This document shows positions 44,388 through 53,979 of a stretch of 64,000 nt of DNA, piece by piece. Both the position numbers and the translations under genes were made by a program. Positions within the stretch are counted from its first letter, which is position 1, and each line of letters opens with the position of its first letter. The DNA comes from Rhodocyclaceae bacterium (GTDB taxonomy: Bacteria > Pseudomonadota > Gammaproteobacteria > Burkholderiales > Rhodocyclaceae), in assembly GCA_013791905.1 (NCBI GenBank), contig VMSX01000029.1, positions 1 through 64,000 on the forward strand. Direction: 5' to 3'. A model generated the notes under the pieces. That model saw only the letters and a program-made list of their open reading frames with translations. It was not told the DNA's origin and did no database searches.

Positions 44388-44854
44388 AACGACTGCGCGG
44401 CTTCGCCATCGTCTCCGCCATTTTCATCCTCGTCGTGCTGGCGGCGCTGGGGGCGTTCATCCTCAACATCTCGTCCAGCCAGCAGATCGGTTCGGCGCTC
44501 GATGTGCAGGGCGTGCGTGCCTATCAGGCGGCGCGGGCGGGGGTTGAGTGGGGACTGTTTCAGGCCCAATCGACGGCCGCCTACAATTTTGGTTACGCCT
44601 CAATTGACCCCAACCAGCGCCGCTGCCCCGGCGGCGGCTTGAGCAGCACGGATTCCTTGGCCATTTTCGATTTCACCGTCACAGTGGTTTGCACCGCGAC
44701 GACCGACGCAAATAACGGGCCGACTATCTATGCCCTGACCTCGACGGCGTGCAGTCAACCTGTCACCGGCTGGACAGCGAATACCGTCGCCTGCCCGAAT
44801 ACCGCCAACCCCGGCGCCCTTTACATCGAACGCCGCCTGACCGTGACCTTCTGA
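44384..44854 (+). CDS. Type IV minor pseudopilin, MshP/PilX-like
   Basis: A 156-aa protein starting MKRLRGFAIVSAIFILVVLAAL. The N-terminal helix after Gly lacks the +5 Glu, as in PilX/MshP-type tip subunits. ARAGVEWGLFQA is the conserved helix end. A beta-rich domain with cysteines follows. It is the last of the four coupled pseudopilin genes, followed by a repeat copy and the second MshQ-like gene. Confidence 0.85.
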   Translation: MKRLRGFAIVSAIFILVVLAALGAFILNISSSQQIGSALDVQGVRAYQAARAGVEWGLFQAQSTAAYNFGYASIDPNQRRCPGGGLSSTDSLAIFDFTVTVVCTATTDANNGPTIYALTSTACSQPVTGWTANTVACPNTANPGALYIERRLTVTF

Positions 44855-44856
44855 TC

Positions 44857-44880
44857 GCCGTCCCGCCAGCGCCGACTTTT
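44857..44880 (+). repeat. 24-bp dispersed repeat, copy 9
   Basis: An exact consensus copy, 2 bp after the MshP-like stop. A more degenerate version (CTCCGCTGACTTTTG) lies after the second MshQ-like gene near 48850. Confidence 0.85.
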
Positions 44881-44927
44881 GTTCAGATGAATCCCTGCCG
44901 CCAAGAATTGCATCATGAGGTTTGTAA

Positions 44928-47900
44928 ATGATGAAACTGTGGACTGAGAGTGTTTTTCTGTCCTGTTTTTTGCGCGCCAGAAAGTTGGCTGCCACCGTGG
45001 TCTTGTTTGCTGCGGGACTGCTGCTGTTGCCGATGCCGGCCAACGCCTATGGGCCGACGCAGTGTGCCGCTGATCGTTTTGGCGGTAATCTTAACTGTAC
45101 GGCCAATGATGTTTCGATAACCAATATCTCTTATGCCGGTTCCGGAACGCTGACTTGTACCGGTGGAGAATTCGTTACAGTCCCCATCACCTTTACCGTC
45201 AACTTTGGAAATCCGTCCCGTTACGATGCGGGAATATTCGTGGCGAATGATGGCAAGGATCTGCAGACCACCTCGGCGAGTGGTGGTGCGGCTACTTGCG
45301 CGGTTTCGGCATTGCCGATCCCGCCGTTTCTTGATTTGAGCGACAGCATGAGCCCCAGCAACACCTGTGGCGACGGCAGGAGTGGCCTCAGTCAGGGCCA
45401 TACGATGACTGTGACCGTCCCATGCCAGTTGGCGGCGAGCGGTGGAACCAACCTGAGCATCCCGTTCCTGGTGAGTTGGTCGGAGAGCAAAAGCCAGGCA
45501 TGTACAGGCGCGAACGACGTTGTTCCCAGCACGACCTCGAAATGCAATGCGCCCGTCGGTCAGGCGGCAACCATTCCCGTTGTCGTGGTTCCCAAAGTCA
45601 CCATCACGGACAGCTTGACGGTCATCAATTCGGGCACGGCGTCGACCTATACAGTCGTCATCAGTAATAATTCGGGTGCACTGATGAGCAATTTGCTGTT
45701 TACGGCCCCGGCTGTCCCTGGTATCGCCGTCAGTGGTGTTACCTGCAGTTCATCCGGCGGGGCCAGTTGTCCGGGGAGCGTGACGGTCGCTGGCATCCAG
45801 GGTGCGGGTCTGGCGATCTCATCCATCCCCCATGGTGGCAGCGTTACTTTCTCAATTACCGCCACACTGACGGGAAGCCCTGGCGCCACCCTTACCAACA
45901 CCGCGATCGTGGCGATCAGCGGCCAGTCTGCCTCGGCCAGTGATGTCAATACCATCATGCCGCAACCGCTTGCCTACTTTGCTATGAATGAAGCTAGCTG
46001 GAACGGCACGGCCAATGAAGTTGCCGACAGTTCCGGCAACGCGACCACCTATCCTGGTACGGCGGCCAGCTTGTCTGCCACCAAACCAAGCACGGCAAGC
46101 GCGACCCCGGCCATCGCGGGAAACCCCGGGACCTGCCGCTATGGGGTTTTCAACCGGACCAACAAGGACTATGTGGCGCTGCCTGCCAGCTTCCCGAATC
46201 TCGGCGCAAACGGCGGCGCATTCACGATCGCCGCGTGGATCAGGACGACCAACAATGCGCTGTCGGGGCAGCGCATCTTTGTCGACGACGAAAACAACTC
46301 GGGTGGATTTGGCTTCAGCCTGGGAGATGGCGGGACAGGATTGCTACGTTTCTTTACCCGCGGAACCCCTTCGGCGCTCATCCTCGACACGGCCAACGTC
46401 ATCGCCAACAACACGTGGTATTTCGTCGCGGCGGTTGCCGATGTTCCCAATAAAACGAAAAGGATCCATGTTTACAGCGCGACCGGCACCTTGTTGGCCA
46501 ATGTGAGCGCAACCTGGACCGAGGCCAGTTTCGGCTCCGATGCTGGACTTGCCTCGATTGGCGGTGAAACCAATGCTTCTGGAGAAAGAACCAATTCGTT
46601 TGGTTTTGCGGGGAACATTGACGAGGTATCCATTTACCAATCCGCCCTGTCCCTGACGGAAATCGATGTGCTCCGCACGAGAACGCGCTCCTGCGGCTGT
46701 ACGCTTGGTTCCTTTCGCCTGACCCAGGCCGCGACGGCGCTGGCCTGCCCCGATACGCGGGCATTGGTGACGGTTGAGCCGATGTGCTCTGACGGGACAA
46801 CCGTGAAGAGCGATTATGTTGGGACCGTCAGCCTGACGACGTCGCCAGTCCATGCTTCCGCTGCATACTTCACCGCCGCCAGCGGCGGTAGCACAACAAA
46901 TTCAGTGACCTTCATCTCTGGCGAACTGTCCAAAACTGCTTATCTCTACTACCCGAACGAAGCCAGTGTCTGCGCCGTGGCGAGCGATGGGGCGGTATCG
47001 ACTACATCAGCAAGCTGTACGAGTTTTCATGCCTATGGTTTCAAAGTGAGCGAGCAGCCGGTGGATCAGGTCTGTGGTGCCGCCACGCAAGTGAAGCTCA
47101 CGGCCTACGGCAAGACCCTGAGTGGCAGCGGGCAGGCCTGCGAAGTCATTACCGGCTTCTCCGGCAACAAGAATCTGAAGGCCTGGTTTACATCAGGTAT
47201 TGATCCCGACAACCCGGCAACGGTGCAGACAAGCAACCGTGCCCTGAGCATTACCGGCAGCACGACGGGCATTACCAACAAGACCGAGCCGGCAACGGCC
47301 AATCTCAGCAACGTCAATTTCAGTAATGGTGTCGCCACGCTGGCGGTGAGCTACCCTAACGCAGGAAAAATATTTGGTCTCAACTTCAAGCACGATGCCG
47401 CGCCATATAACGGCGGCGCCTGTACTGCTACTGCGCCGTTCTGCCCGCTGACGGCCGCAACCAATGCCTTCGTCGCCTATCCGAATTTTGCCTTGACGGT
47501 GACCGATAGCGGATCGGCTTGTGCGGCCGGCGACCTTGGCTGCGCGGTCTTCACGGCGGCCGGCGCCACCTTCAACATGAAGCTTCAGGCGCTGTGCTCG
47601 GACGGCACAACGCTGGCGACAGATTACGTCAACGGCAGCGCTGCGATTTCGCTGGGATTGAATGCGCTGGTAGCGCCTTCCGGTGGTTCTTCAGGCGGTG
47701 TTGGCACCACTGCAACAAACATTAGCAGCGGTGGAGAAAAGGCATTTACCCAGTCATGGAGCGAGGTTGGCGTGGCAAGCTTCAACGCATCGCCGCCTGC
47801 CTGGTTTGGCCGCACGTTCGCGCCCGCCATCACCGGCAGCATCGGGCGCTTCAGACCGAACCATTTTGCTATCACGCCGGGCATGTCGACGGCGGCTTGC

Positions 47901-48842
47901 AGTTCAGGAGCTACGCCATTCACCTATTTCGGCCAGGACGGGTTCACCACGGTGTTCACGCTAACCGCCCAAAACACCGCCAACGTCACAACCGCCAACT
48001 ACGTGGGTAGTGGCAGTGGTGCCACCAGCTGGGCCAGGCTGCCGCTGACGGTCTGGGGTGCCGCGCCAGCCTCCGCAGCTGCGCCTGGTTTTGGTTTTGC
48101 CGTCGGCACCTGGGCGCCCTCCCAGCCTGCAGGTGCCAATCTTGCTGCCAGCAGCGCCGCACCGACCGCGACCAATGTCAACACCTGGGTAGCCGGCACG
48201 ACGACGGTTACTGCCAGGCACAAAGTCACTCGGCCAAACAATCCGGCTTTACCGACTACCGTGACGGTAAGCACCTTGCCCGTCGATTCGGATGGCGTGA
48301 CCGTGGCCGCTGCCGTACCGGTGGGTTCCTCAGTGCAGCGCTTCGGTGTCCTGCGCCTCGACAACGCCTATGGTTCGGAACTCCTGCCCATCCGCGTACC
48401 GGTGCGCACCCTGTACTGCAATGCGGTGAGCGGCACGAGTTGCACCGAATGGCGAACCAATACCGACGATTCCTGCACCTCTGTTAATGCCGCCACCTTG
48501 CAAATCGGCAGCATTGTCAAACCAGCGGGTAGCGCCCTGGCGCTATCGACTCCGCCAACTGGCGTGACCGTCACCCAAACCTCGCCCGGTCGCTGGACCC
48601 TGATAGTTACCCCGGCGACCAAGGGGGTTGGCAGCGGCGACATCCTGCTTAACCTGGGTGGAATCGTGACGACAGCCAGTTGCACAACATTGACCAGCGC
48701 TGTCGGAGGTGGCGTGCCAACGCCGGCGCTCGACTATCTGGCTGGCAATTGGTGTGGTGCCAACTACGACAGAACATCTGCCGCCCGCATCCGTTTCGGC
48801 TCGCCAAAGGCCCCGCACATTTACCTGCGCGAACGATACTGA
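44928..48842 (+). CDS. MshQ-like giant exported protein 2 (LamG and DUF6701-type domains)
   Basis: A 1304-aa exported protein with a signal peptide (VVLFAAGLLLLPMPANA, about 24-40). DUF11/CARDB-like repeats follow (TITDSLTVINSGTASTYTVV). A LamG/concanavalin-type domain lies around 350-580 (FAMNEASWNGTANEVADSSG to FAGNIDEVSIYQSALSL). The C-terminal MshQ/DUF6701 region ends NAYGSELLPIRVPVR and ARIRFGSPKAPHIYLRERY. GAGG precedes a double ATG. It follows the pseudopilin operon and precedes a third paralogue. LamG domains often bind carbohydrate; the ligand is unknown. Confidence 0.87.
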   Translation: MMKLWTESVFLSCFLRARKLAATVVLFAAGLLLLPMPANAYGPTQCAADRFGGNLNCTANDVSITNISYAGSGTLTCTGGEFVTVPITFTVNFGNPSRYDAGIFVANDGKDLQTTSASGGAATCAVSALPIPPFLDLSDSMSPSNTCGDGRSGLSQGHTMTVTVPCQLAASGGTNLSIPFLVSWSESKSQACTGANDVVPSTTSKCNAPVGQAATIPVVVVPKVTITDSLTVINSGTASTYTVVISNNSGALMSNLLFTAPAVPGIAVSGVTCSSSGGASCPGSVTVAGIQGAGLAISSIPHGGSVTFSITATLTGSPGATLTNTAIVAISGQSASASDVNTIMPQPLAYFAMNEASWNGTANEVADSSGNATTYPGTAASLSATKPSTASATPAIAGNPGTCRYGVFNRTNKDYVALPASFPNLGANGGAFTIAAWIRTTNNALSGQRIFVDDENNSGGFGFSLGDGGTGLLRFFTRGTPSALILDTANVIANNTWYFVAAVADVPNKTKRIHVYSATGTLLANVSATWTEASFGSDAGLASIGGETNASGERTNSFGFAGNIDEVSIYQSALSLTEIDVLRTRTRSCGCTLGSFRLTQAATALACPDTRALVTVEPMCSDGTTVKSDYVGTVSLTTSPVHASAAYFTAASGGSTTNSVTFISGELSKTAYLYYPNEASVCAVASDGAVSTTSASCTSFHAYGFKVSEQPVDQVCGAATQVKLTAYGKTLSGSGQACEVITGFSGNKNLKAWFTSGIDPDNPATVQTSNRALSITGSTTGITNKTEPATANLSNVNFSNGVATLAVSYPNAGKIFGLNFKHDAAPYNGGACTATAPFCPLTAATNAFVAYPNFALTVTDSGSACAAGDLGCAVFTAAGATFNMKLQALCSDGTTLATDYVNGSAAISLGLNALVAPSGGSSGGVGTTATNISSGGEKAFTQSWSEVGVASFNASPPAWFGRTFAPAITGSIGRFRPNHFAITPGMSTAACSSGATPFTYFGQDGFTTVFTLTAQNTANVTTANYVGSGSGATSWARLPLTVWGAAPASAAAPGFGFAVGTWAPSQPAGANLAASSAAPTATNVNTWVAGTTTVTARHKVTRPNNPALPTTVTVSTLPVDSDGVTVAAAVPVGSSVQRFGVLRLDNAYGSELLPIRVPVRTLYCNAVSGTSCTEWRTNTDDSCTSVNAATLQIGSIVKPAGSALALSTPPTGVTVTQTSPGRWTLIVTPATKGVGSGDILLNLGGIVTTASCTTLTSAVGGGVPTPALDYLAGNWCGANYDRTSAARIRFGSPKAPHIYLRERY

Positions 48843-48899
48843 ATGACCACCTCCGCTGACTTTTGAACTCATGACCCGCATCGAACAAAGGAGCGCGCA

Positions 48900-51800
48900 G
48901 TGAATTCTTTATTCTCGCGTGGCAGGAACAAGAAAATCGAGCCTGGCCCCCTTGGGCTCTTTTTCGCATTCCTGTTGTATGCGATGGGGTTCATGCTGTG
49001 GTCAGGTTCCGCGCAGGCAGTGACCTATGCCAACGTCGCGACGACCTTTAACTGGATCGACGCTTCAACCCACACCAAACTGGGCCCCACAACCGGTGGG
49101 GTCTATTCTCCACTTTACCGATTCAGCAACACGGGCGGTTGCGGTTCGACGCCGCCGTACATTGATGACAGCTTGTCTGACAATATCCCCATCGGCTTTA
49201 CTTTTATGTACGGCGGAGTGAGTTTTACGCAAGTGCGCATCATGACAAACGGTCGCCTGCAGTTCAACACCACTACCCCCACCACCACCACCACCTGCGG
49301 TTATGGCAGTCCCGTCACCCAACTGCCATATCCCAGTGCTGGGTTGAACTACACCATGCGTATTTACGGCGGCGACCTCGATCCATCTTTGCAGTCTGAA
49401 ATAGGTTTGGCATACATCACTAGCTGTACTACCCGCGCCAGTTGTTACGTCAGTTATGCCGTGCTGGGCACCGCACCCTATCGCAGCTTTGTCGTCACTT
49501 GGAGCAATGTTCCGGAGTGGACCACGGCGACTTCGGCTTCGGGCAGTTATAGCGTGCAGGTCATACTGCAAGAGAATGGTGAATTCGTCTATCAGTATGG
49601 TGCGAATACCCCTGGCCCGGGCAATACAGTCGCGCAGATTGGCTGGCAGGTGGATAGCAACAGCAACGATTTCGAAGTGCCTGCCGTCGGATTCCCCGCC
49701 AACAACAGCGCGATCAAGTTCTACATTCCCCGTCCGGTTGCCGAGTACCGCATGGAGCAGCCGAGTTGGAATGGCACGGCCGGCGAGGTCTTCGACACCA
49801 GCGGCAACGGGCGTCACGGCACGGCGGTAGCTGCCGGCGCCGCGACGCGCCCGACGGCGGTAGCAGCCGGGCGCGTCTGTCGCGGCGGACAGGTTGCCGA
49901 CAACGCTACTGCCGCGGACATCAGTGCCGTCAACACTGGCTTGTCGATTCCGACCGCGGTCGGGAGTGTCGGCACGATCTCTTTCTGGTACAACAATTCC
50001 AGTGGCGACCGCATGTTGTTCGACGCCAGCGTCACCAACAACCGTTGGTTCTATCTCAGGCGGACCAGTAACCGTGCCCTGAGTTTTGTCGTTACTGACA
50101 GCGTCAATACGAATCGAACGGCCACCACGGCCAACAGTGCCATACCCGATACCGGCTGGACGCATATAGCGGTTACCTGGAACTTCAACGCGCTGGCGGC
50201 CGCCAATAGCGATCGGGTGCGCGTCTATGTCAATGGAGTTTTGTCCGTCACGTCGGCTTTTTCCTCTGCGGGTACGCTCTCGCCTAGTATCGACACGCTC
50301 TACATTGGCGACAACCGTAGCAGCGTCAGCCCGGTGGGGGCTTCAGCCGGCAATCCGGGTGGCGCCAATGCCTCCATCGACGAATTCCGCATCTACAATT
50401 ACGAGGGCGGCCTGGCCCTGGTGCAGCGTGACATGAACCAGGCGGGCGCCTGCCTTCACCACTATGCGATTACTACATCCGGCACGCCCTCGGTCTGTTC
50501 GCCGCCTCAGCCGGTACAGGTGACGGTGACGGCGCACGACAGTGCGCACGGCGTAGTCACCATGCCTAACAACACGACACAAGTTGTGCTTTCCATCTCA
50601 CCTACCGCGACGCCAAGTACCACTGCCGCCGCGCTGACCAATGGCGGCAACTGGAGTCTGGTGTCGGGATACGGCACATTCAACGACGGCACGGCCGACG
50701 ATGGACTGGCCACGTATATCTTCAATGGCGAGTATCAGGTGGTGCTGAATTATCAGCCGACCGTTTCTGGTAACGTTTACGCCCATGTTACCGACGGACA
50801 AATTGTTGAGTCGGAGAACACTGTGCTCTCGGTGGCCGGGTGCGTATCGAACTTCAACGGTTGCGAACCGCCTATACCGCCCGCACTGCAATGCACACCG
50901 ACCGCGCCGCCGGCGCTTGGTTATGCCGCCCTTTACACCAAACTGTCTGGCTCAAATTTCAATCTTGAAGGTGTTGCGCTGAAATCCGACGGAACGCGGG
51001 AGCCCGGTTTTTCCGGAAGCGTTGCCGTCGACCTGCTCGCCAATATCAACACCGGCGTGTCGCTTGGCGCAAACAACTGTCCATCCAGTCAGGACGCGGT
51101 CATCGCCCTCGGCAATGCGAGTTTCAGCAGCGGCCGGGCAACGGTCAGCGGGGTCAATGTGACCAATGCCTATCGGGATGTGCGCATGCGCTTTACCTGT
51201 TCGGTGGCCGTTTGCGGCAGCGCAATTACCCGCTGTTCCAGCGACAACTTTGCCATCCGCCCGCAAAGCTTCACACTGTCAACAACGACCGCGCTGAATC
51301 CGGTCGCGCCTTCGACCAATAAGCTCGCCGCGGGAGAGGATTTCAATCTGATGGCCAATCCAGGCGTGACGGTCGGCTATACCGGCACCCCCGCTGTCAG
51401 TACCGCAAATGTCGTCGATCATGCGGCGACTGCTGTCAATGCCGCGCTCACATGGAACAATCCAACGCTCCCGCTGCCGGGTGCCGCCGCGCCGAATGGC
51501 TTTCCGCAGGCCGCCGGCGGCAGCACCAGCAATATTTTCCAGTACCACGATGTCGGCACGATCACCCTCCGTGCCGATGCCGTGACGGATGCTGGCTACA
51601 CCAGCGTCGATCAGGCCAATAACGATTGCGTCACGGGTTCGACCTCGAATACCGCTGCCAGCGGCAAGTTCGGCTGCACGATCGGCAGCGCGGTGCTGGG
51701 GCCGCTCGGCCGCTTTCATCCGCACCACTTTGCGGCCAATGCGAGCTTCACTCCCGGCTGTGTCGGAGGTGGTTTCACCTACATGGATCATGACGCGCTG

Positions 51801-52646
51801 GGCATTACTCTGAACATCACCGCGCAGAGCAAGACCGACGCCACCGCGACACGCTATGCGAGTCCGGCGAGCACTTATGTTCTGCCCGCCACGCTCGGCG
51901 TCACTTTGCTCAACGACGCCAGCGCGACCGATTTGCTGTCCCGGCTCTCGCAACCGTCAGTGCCTGCACGCATCTGGACGGCAGGCGCTTATACGGCAGG
52001 CGACACCTATCGCTTCGATGCCCGGAACCTGGCGACCCCCGTCATGGATGGCCCATATGACAGTTTGCGAATGCGGGTGGCGGTGACCGATGCCACGGAC
52101 GGCGTGAAGATCACCAAACTCAACGGTACAGCCGTCGCCCCTGCGGTTTCGAGCATTGATTCGCCAACCACAAGGGTGCGCTACGGCCGCCTGCGCATGC
52201 AGAACGCCTATGGCTCGGAGCTGCTGCCCATCCGCGTGCCGGTGCGGGCGGAGTATTTCAAAGGCACGGGCTGGCTGCTCAATACGCTCGACGATTCTTG
52301 CACCACGATTCCGGCAGCCGCGCTTGCCCGTGGCAATGTCCTGCCTCCGGCAAGTCTGCTTGCGCCAACCGCAACCCTGCCGGTGACACTGAGCAGCGGC
52401 CAGTCGAACATCATTTTGACCCAAGGGGCGACCAAATATGTCGGCAGCGTCGATCTGGCGCTGAATCTGCGTAGTGGCGCAGGCAATGACCAAAGCTGTG
52501 TCACATGGGGGACAACGCCGGTTACTACCGGCGCCGACTTGCCCTGGCTGCAATTTCCTTGGTGTGGCGGCAAACTGGACCCGGCCGCCCGCATCCGCTT
52601 CGGTTCCCCCAAGGCCCCCTACATCTACCTGCGCGAACGTTACTGA
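48900..52646 (+). CDS. MshQ-like giant exported protein 3 (LamG and DUF6701-type domains)
   Basis: A 1248-aa exported protein with a GTG start and AAGGAG 6 bp upstream. The signal segment is about 17-40 (LGLFFAFLLYAMGFMLWSG). An N-terminal beta domain of about 200 residues, found only in this copy (IPIGFTFMYGGVSFTQVRIM), precedes a LamG-type domain (YRMEQPSWNGTAGEVFDTSG to ANASIDEFRIYNYEGGL). The shared MshQ/DUF6701 C-terminus ends NAYGSELLPIRVPVR and ARIRFGSPKAPYIYLRERY. The third copy diverges from the others in the N-terminal half while keeping the terminal signature. It ends just before an inverted repeat copy and the flagellar genes. Confidence 0.87.
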   Translation: MNSLFSRGRNKKIEPGPLGLFFAFLLYAMGFMLWSGSAQAVTYANVATTFNWIDASTHTKLGPTTGGVYSPLYRFSNTGGCGSTPPYIDDSLSDNIPIGFTFMYGGVSFTQVRIMTNGRLQFNTTTPTTTTTCGYGSPVTQLPYPSAGLNYTMRIYGGDLDPSLQSEIGLAYITSCTTRASCYVSYAVLGTAPYRSFVVTWSNVPEWTTATSASGSYSVQVILQENGEFVYQYGANTPGPGNTVAQIGWQVDSNSNDFEVPAVGFPANNSAIKFYIPRPVAEYRMEQPSWNGTAGEVFDTSGNGRHGTAVAAGAATRPTAVAAGRVCRGGQVADNATAADISAVNTGLSIPTAVGSVGTISFWYNNSSGDRMLFDASVTNNRWFYLRRTSNRALSFVVTDSVNTNRTATTANSAIPDTGWTHIAVTWNFNALAAANSDRVRVYVNGVLSVTSAFSSAGTLSPSIDTLYIGDNRSSVSPVGASAGNPGGANASIDEFRIYNYEGGLALVQRDMNQAGACLHHYAITTSGTPSVCSPPQPVQVTVTAHDSAHGVVTMPNNTTQVVLSISPTATPSTTAAALTNGGNWSLVSGYGTFNDGTADDGLATYIFNGEYQVVLNYQPTVSGNVYAHVTDGQIVESENTVLSVAGCVSNFNGCEPPIPPALQCTPTAPPALGYAALYTKLSGSNFNLEGVALKSDGTREPGFSGSVAVDLLANINTGVSLGANNCPSSQDAVIALGNASFSSGRATVSGVNVTNAYRDVRMRFTCSVAVCGSAITRCSSDNFAIRPQSFTLSTTTALNPVAPSTNKLAAGEDFNLMANPGVTVGYTGTPAVSTANVVDHAATAVNAALTWNNPTLPLPGAAAPNGFPQAAGGSTSNIFQYHDVGTITLRADAVTDAGYTSVDQANNDCVTGSTSNTAASGKFGCTIGSAVLGPLGRFHPHHFAANASFTPGCVGGGFTYMDHDALGITLNITAQSKTDATATRYASPASTYVLPATLGVTLLNDASATDLLSRLSQPSVPARIWTAGAYTAGDTYRFDARNLATPVMDGPYDSLRMRVAVTDATDGVKITKLNGTAVAPAVSSIDSPTTRVRYGRLRMQNAYGSELLPIRVPVRAEYFKGTGWLLNTLDDSCTTIPAAALARGNVLPPASLLAPTATLPVTLSSGQSNIILTQGATKYVGSVDLALNLRSGAGNDQSCVTWGTTPVTTGADLPWLQFPWCGGKLDPAARIRFGSPKAPYIYLRERY

Positions 52647-52655
52647 GCGGCTAGC

Positions 52656-52679
52656 AAAAGTCGGCGCTGGAAGGACGGC
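52656..52679 (-). repeat. 24-bp dispersed repeat, inverted copy after the third MshQ-like gene
   Basis: On the minus strand it reads GCCGTCCTTCC then AGCGCCGACTTTT, two changes from consensus. It is the only strong intergenic copy seen in this orientation. Confidence 0.8.
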
Positions 52680-52788
52680 GTCTCGTCCCGGCCTCGCGTT
52701 TCCAGCCGCCTCTCCAGCGTCCAAGATGATTGCCACGAGGATTAACCGCCCAATCCTCGCCTTTTCTCCGGTTCCCGTTTGCCCTCCA

Positions 52789-52805
52789 CCGGCAATAATT
52801 GCCGG
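52789..52805. promoter_or_regulatory. Perfect palindrome 22 bp before flhB
   Basis: CCGGCAAT-A-ATTGCCGG. Symmetry is perfect over 8 bp per arm and it lies between the MshQ cluster and flhB. It could be an operator or part of a promoter; no flagellar sigma-28 or sigma-54 box is clear. Confidence 0.4.
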
Positions 52806-52827
52806 TATATGAGCGAAAGAACCGTCC

Positions 52828-53979
52828 ATGGCTGAAGAGAGCGATCTCGAAAAGACCGAACCCGCATCTGCGCGACGCATAGAACAGGCGCGCGAAGAGG
52901 GACAGGTTCCGCAATCGCGGGAGCTGATGGCGTTTCTCGTCATGGCGGCCGGTGCCGGCGGGATCTGGGCCTTGTCCGGCTGGTTCGCCAGTCGCGCGCA
53001 AAACATTTTCCGCCGCGGGCTGACGCTCGATCGGCAGGATGCCTTCGATACCAGTGTGATCGGCCTGAACCTGCTGTCCCTTGGTACCGAGGCGCTGACC
53101 ATGCTGGCACCCCTCTTCATGGCCACGATTGTTGCTGCCATCCTGACGCCTTTTTTGCTGGGCGGCTGGGTGATTTCGCCCAAGGCACTGGCGCTCAAAT
53201 TCGATCGCATGGATCCGCTCAAGGGCTTGAAACGCATGCTTTCGTGGCAGAGCATTGCCGAGATGGTGAAAGGCATCTTGAAGGCCTTCATGCTGGTCGG
53301 CGTGGTTTTCTGGGTGGTGAGCAACGAGCGCGACAACCTGTTCGCCATGCTGACGCAGCCGATCGAGGTCGCCCTGCCGTCTTTCGGCAAGATGCTGCTG
53401 TACGCCTTCATGGCCTTCGTTGGTGTACTGGCGGTGGTGGCGCTGATCGATGTGCCGTTCCAGCTGTGGCGCTACTACCAGCAGTTGCGCATGACGCGTG
53501 AAGAACTGCGCAAGGAGATGAAGGAACTGGAGGGCGATCCGCAACTGAAGGCGCGTATCCGCAGTCAGCAGCGCGAGCTCGCCAGAAACCGCATGATGTC
53601 GGAGGTGCCGAAGGCGGATGTGGTGGTGACCAACCCGACGCACTTTGCCGTTGCCCTGAAATACGACAGTACGAAGATGGGGGCGCCGCAGGTGGTGGCC
53701 AAGGGCATGAACCTGGTGGCGCAAAAAATCCGCGATCTGGCCGGCGAACACAATGTGCCGGTGATCGAGTTGCCGCCGCTGGCGCGTGCCCTGCACCGCC
53801 ATGTCGATATCGGCGAGACGGTGCCGGCAGCGCTCTATACAGCGGTTGCCGAGGTGATGGCCTACATTTACCAGATGAACAGCTTCATGGCGCAAGGCAC
53901 GGCAGGCGGTTTGCTGCCGCCGGTGGCGCCGGTGGCGGTTGCGGTGCCGACTGGGCTAGACCCTGGAGAAATCCGCTAA
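52828..53979 (+). CDS. flhB: Flagellar export apparatus protein FlhB
   Basis: An inner-membrane component of the flagellar type III export gate that switches substrate specificity. The 383 aa have four TM segments in the N-terminal half. An autocleaving cytoplasmic domain carries NPTH at about 269-272 (VVVTNPTHFAVALKY). KTEPASARRIEQAREEGQVP is the usual N-terminus. The Pro/Val-rich tail of about 40 residues after the conserved domain is longer than in E. coli. It abuts flhA with no gap (stop TAA, then ATG). Confidence 0.96.
   Translation: MAEESDLEKTEPASARRIEQAREEGQVPQSRELMAFLVMAAGAGGIWALSGWFASRAQNIFRRGLTLDRQDAFDTSVIGLNLLSLGTEALTMLAPLFMATIVAAILTPFLLGGWVISPKALALKFDRMDPLKGLKRMLSWQSIAEMVKGILKAFMLVGVVFWVVSNERDNLFAMLTQPIEVALPSFGKMLLYAFMAFVGVLAVVALIDVPFQLWRYYQQLRMTREELRKEMKELEGDPQLKARIRSQQRELARNRMMSEVPKADVVVTNPTHFAVALKYDSTKMGAPQVVAKGMNLVAQKIRDLAGEHNVPVIELPPLARALHRHVDIGETVPAALYTAVAEVMAYIYQMNSFMAQGTAGGLLPPVAPVAVAVPTGLDPGEIR

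Noticed and set aside
52600-52828. Sigma-54 or sigma-28 promoter before flhB
   Set aside because: No GG-N10-GC element or TAAA-N-GCCGATAA match could be placed with confidence.
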